A stretch of 9,152 bases of DNA, taken from NCBI GenBank assembly GCA_030690515.1, contig JAUYGP010000069.1, positions 1-9,152 of the forward strand. Reading direction: 5' to 3'. The stretch comes from Giesbergeria sp. (GTDB lineage: Bacteria > Pseudomonadota > Gammaproteobacteria > Burkholderiales > Burkholderiaceae_C). The first letter of the stretch is position 1; the number at the start of each line of letters is the position of its first letter. Made by a program: the position numbers and the translations under genes. Under the pieces are notes generated by a model. It had not been told where the DNA came from. It did no database searches and saw only the letters and a program-made list of their open reading frames with translations. Positions 7,644 to 9,152 of this stretch are shown here, one piece after another.

Positions 7644-7692
7644 AAAAAATGGCTCTAGCGCTTATATATAAAGCGCTAGTAGCTACTTTTTT
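7644..7692. terminator. Bidirectional intrinsic terminator / Comamonadaceae-type palindromic repeat
   Basis: A perfect 9-base stem, CTAGCGCTT (7655-7663) and AAGCGCTAG (7671-7679), encloses a 7-base ATATATA loop. A6 (7644-7649) and T6 (7687-7692) flank it, so a hairpin followed by a U-run forms on either strand. It lies between the convergent creA and DsbA-like genes, where a shared terminator is expected. The core resembles a palindrome I recall as recurring between genes in Acidovorax and relatives, so it may also belong to a dispersed repeat family. Confidence 0.8.
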
Positions 7693-7704
7693 GGTAGCAA
7701 TAAG

Positions 7705-8352
7705 TCATTCTGCTGCTGCAATCTGCCGCAGCGCCTGCTCGAACACTTCGACCGGCTGGCCGCCCTGAAGGAGGTGGCGGTCGTTGATGACCACGGCCGG
7801 TACGGAGTGGATGCCTTGCTGCAGGTAGAACTGCTCCCGTGCACGCACCTCTTCGGCGAAGCGGTCTGACGCCAGCAGCGTGCGCGCTTCGTCTTCGTTC
7901 AGACCCACCCCACCCGCCACGCGCACCAGCAGGTCGTGGTTGCTCGGGTCTTGCCCGTCGGTGAAATAGGCCTCGAACAGGGCCTGCTTGAGAGCAAGCT
8001 GGCAGCCCTGCAACTCTGCCCAGTGCAACAGGCGGTGCGCGTCAAAAGTGTTGTAGATACGGCCCCGGGCGCCAGGAGTAAAGGTAAAGCCCAGTTCTGC
8101 GCCCCGCGCGGCAATGGCGGCGCGGGTGGCTTCACGCTGCTCGGCCGAGGCACCGTATTTTTGCTGTAGATGCTCGCCAATGTCCTGCCCCTGCGGGCCC
8201 ATCTGCGGGTTGAGTTCGAACGGCTGGAAATGCAGGTCCAGCGCCACTTCGTCCTTCAGCCGGTCGGCGGCCTGCTGCAGTGCCCGCAGGCCGATGACGC
8301 ACCACGGGCAGGACACATCGGACACAAAGTCAATCTTCAGGGTTTTGGTCAT
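7705..8352 (-). CDS. DsbA family oxidoreductase (FrnE-like thioredoxin-fold protein)
   Basis: The 215-residue product opens with a beta strand, then the redox motif CPWC (C15, C18) in the context DFVSDVSCPWCVIG. A helical insertion follows (NTFDAHRLLHWAELQG), then the cis-proline loop at P185 (HSVPAVVIND) and a C-terminal LLQGGQPVEVFEQAL segment. This order matches the FrnE/2-hydroxychromene-2-carboxylate isomerase-like branch of the DsbA superfamily. The length is normal for it. No signal peptide is seen, so the protein is probably cytoplasmic. It would catalyse thiol-disulfide exchange; the substrate is unknown. The start at 8352 is chosen because the first strand begins within a few residues. 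No good ribosome site is visible, and the same frame stays open far upstream, so the start is less certain than the family. It converges with creA and is divergent from the small secreted gene. Confidence 0.88.
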   Translation of the reverse strand: MTKTLKIDFVSDVSCPWCVIGLRALQQAADRLKDEVALDLHFQPFELNPQMGPQGQDIGEHLQQKYGASAEQREATRAAIAARGAELGFTFTPGARGRIYNTFDAHRLLHWAELQGCQLALKQALFEAYFTDGQDPSNHDLLVRVAGGVGLNEDEARTLLASDRFAEEVRAREQFYLQQGIHSVPAVVINDRHLLQGGQPVEVFEQALRQIAAAE

Positions 8353-8649
8353 GGCAGCCCACGGCAATGGTTTCGGGCCTGCCATGGTAGAGCGAACGCA
8401 ATGCCCTTGTCCTTGGAACGCCTTGCGCCGCCGCCCCATCGATGCATCACCCGTTTTCAAGACCCTGATTGTTTCAAATACTGGAACAGTTAGTTTGCGA
8501 CTTGGTAGTTTTTCTTTATACGACAGGGGCGTACAGTTCAACCCATCGATGAGACGAACCCACTTAGGCGACTCACCGAAACCGCCCCGCAGGACTCGAT
8601 GGCTTCTGCGGCCAGCGGATCCACAGAGTACGTTTGAAAGGACACCATC
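8353..8649. other. Divergent intergenic region before the small secreted gene
   Basis: These 297 bases are visibly more AT-rich near 8450-8525 than the flanking genes. A weak plus-strand promoter is possible at 8495-8522. The implied leader of about 120 bases contains a 6-base hairpin, CCGCAG (8587-8592) with CTGCGG (8606-8611). A 10-base direct repeat, CCCATCGATG, occurs at 8435-8444 and 8542-8551. I see no believable gene or RNA gene in the region. Confidence 0.45.
8495..8522 (+). promoter_or_regulatory. Putative promoter of the small secreted protein gene
   Basis: TTGCGA (8495-8500) and TATACG (8517-8522) are separated by 16 bases and each match the sigma-70 consensus at 4 of 6 positions. 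They lie in the most AT-rich part of the region. The prediction is weak and made by eye. Confidence 0.3.
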
Positions 8650-8946
8650 ATGAACACCGCACGCATTCTCTCCATTGCCGCTGTTGCCGCTTTTGCCTCG
8701 ATTGGCGCACAAGCCGCTGAACTCAATGGCGACCTGTACGGCACCGACTTCGAATCCCGCATCCAGTCCACCCGCAGCAGCGCCGAAGTGCGCGCCGAAG
8801 GTGTCAAGGCACTGTCCAACTTCGCCAAAGGCCCAGTTGCTGACCCTGCCGCCCGCACCCTCAGCACGCTCGAACGCACCGCTGTGCGTGCAGACGCCGT
8901 GACCGCCGCCCGCGCTGGCCAAATTGCCACCGGCAACCGTAGCTAA
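8650..8946 (+). CDS. Small secreted protein of unknown function, DUF4148-like, copy 1
   Basis: The 98-residue product has a clear signal peptide: MNTAR start, a hydrophobic stretch, and AQA at 20-22 before AELNG. The mature ~76 residues are polar and rich in Ala and Arg, with no cysteine and no membrane segment. Two related segments can be aligned, EVRAEGVKAL and AVRADAVTAA, followed by an Arg/Gly-rich end (ARAGQIATGNRS). The VRAE-type segment resembles the short DUF4148 family of betaproteobacterial exported proteins, but I cannot confirm membership. A strong ribosome site, AAGGA at 8638-8642, lies 7 bases before the ATG. A second copy starts 364 bases downstream. The role is unknown; the protein is probably periplasmic. 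Confidence 0.8.
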   Translation: MNTARILSIAAVAAFASIGAQAAELNGDLYGTDFESRIQSTRSSAEVRAEGVKALSNFAKGPVADPAARTLSTLERTAVRADAVTAARAGQIATGNRS

Positions 8947-8953
8947 ACACCCC

Positions 8954-8978
8954 GGCGCCTGCAAACCCTGCAGGCGCC
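8954..8978 (+). terminator. Strong hairpin between the two tandem copies
   Basis: GGCGCCTGCA (8954-8963) and TGCAGGCGCC (8969-8978) form a perfect 10-base GC-rich stem with a 5-base AACCC loop, starting 7 bases after the copy-1 stop. No U-run follows (TTGAGC), so it may be an mRNA-stabilising or partial-termination hairpin and not a full intrinsic terminator. Confidence 0.5.
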
Positions 8979-9013
8979 TTGAGCACCCCACCAGTTTTAT
9001 CAAGGACACCATC

Positions 9014-9152
9014 ATGAACACCGCACGCATCCTCTCCATCGCCGCCGTTGCCGCTTTTGCCTCGATCGGCGCCCAAGCCGCCGAACTCAATGGCGACCTG
9101 TACGGCACCGACTTCGAATCCCGCATCCAGTCCACCCGCAGCAGCGCCGAAG
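9014..9152 (+). CDS. Small secreted protein, DUF4148-like, copy 2 (partial, cut by window end)
   Basis: The first 46 codons are visible. The encoded residues are identical to copy 1 over the whole overlap, including the signal peptide with AQA at 20-22. At DNA level the copies differ at six positions, all third-codon and synonymous (codons 6, 9, 11, 18, 20 and 23), after which 70 bases are identical. Five of the six changes are T to C or the matching C-ending codon of Ile/Ala, and the sixth is A to C. The ribosome site AAGGA (9002-9006) with the same 7-base spacer is also duplicated. The gene continues beyond the right edge. It was assigned from this near-identity and has the same unknown function. 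Confidence 0.85.
   Translation, partial: MNTARILSIAAVAAFASIGAQAAELNGDLYGTDFESRIQSTRSSAE

Larger units (their letters stand above)
8638..9152 (+). repeat. Tandem gene duplication, 364-base period
   Basis: The segment from 8638 (ribosome site and gene start of copy 1) recurs from 9002, with a period of 364 bases. It stays alignable to the right window edge with six substitutions over the coding part and no gaps. The duplication includes the translation start but apparently not the promoter, so copy 2 either relies on read-through past the hairpin at 8954-8978 or has a promoter I do not see. Confidence 0.85.

Noticed and set aside
8435..8551. 10-base direct repeat CCCATCGATG (8435-8444 and 8542-8551)
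   Set aside because: There are only two copies 107 bases apart, with no flanking symmetry and no gene for a cognate regulator. It could easily be chance.
8353..9135. Extension of the DsbA-like frame about 260 codons upstream
   Set aside because: The frame stays open but the added part has no family match, crosses an intergenic region and runs antisense to both small secreted genes. The thioredoxin fold begins right after ATG 8352.

Overview
The window looks like a chromosomal segment of a high-GC betaproteobacterium, most likely of the Comamonadaceae (Acidovorax/Comamonas type). This rests on the strong G/C third-position bias, on two adjacent cyanophycin synthetase genes of the betaproteobacterial kind, and on a CTAGCGCTT/AAGCGCTAG palindrome between genes that I recall as common in that family. 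It reads as ordinary chromosome: I see no insertion sequence, phage gene, tRNA or CRISPR array.

Layout. (1) Positions 1-2073, minus strand: a half-size ABC exporter (permease fused to ATPase) with an unusual N-terminal extension carrying a four-cysteine zinc-ribbon motif. Its C-terminus runs off the left edge. (2) Positions 2074-2310: a divergent intergenic region with a plausible sigma-70 promoter facing right. (3) Positions 2311-7640, plus strand: a probable operon of a degenerate, C-terminally shortened cyanophycin synthetase paralogue (734 aa), a full-length cyanophycin synthetase (859 aa), and a periplasmic CreA-family protein whose ATG overlaps the cphA stop codon. (4) Positions 7641-7704: a palindromic bidirectional terminator. 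(5) Positions 7705-8352, minus strand: a DsbA-like/FrnE-type thioredoxin-fold oxidoreductase, convergent with creA. (6) Positions 8650-9152, plus strand: a small secreted protein gene of unknown function and the start of a second, tandem copy cut by the right edge.

How they may work together. The full-length CphA should add Asp (ATP-grasp domain) and Arg (Mur-ligase domain) to grow cyanophycin, the Asp-backbone/Arg-side-chain nitrogen storage polymer. The paralogue in front of it has lost the Mur P-loop and the C-terminal lobe, but keeps an N-domain His/Glu motif that the full-length enzyme has lost. The two proteins therefore look complementary. The divergent exporter resembles the ABC family reported next to cyanophycin genes; its substrate is unknown. 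No cyanophycinase or isoaspartyl dipeptidase is visible here, so degradation must be encoded elsewhere.
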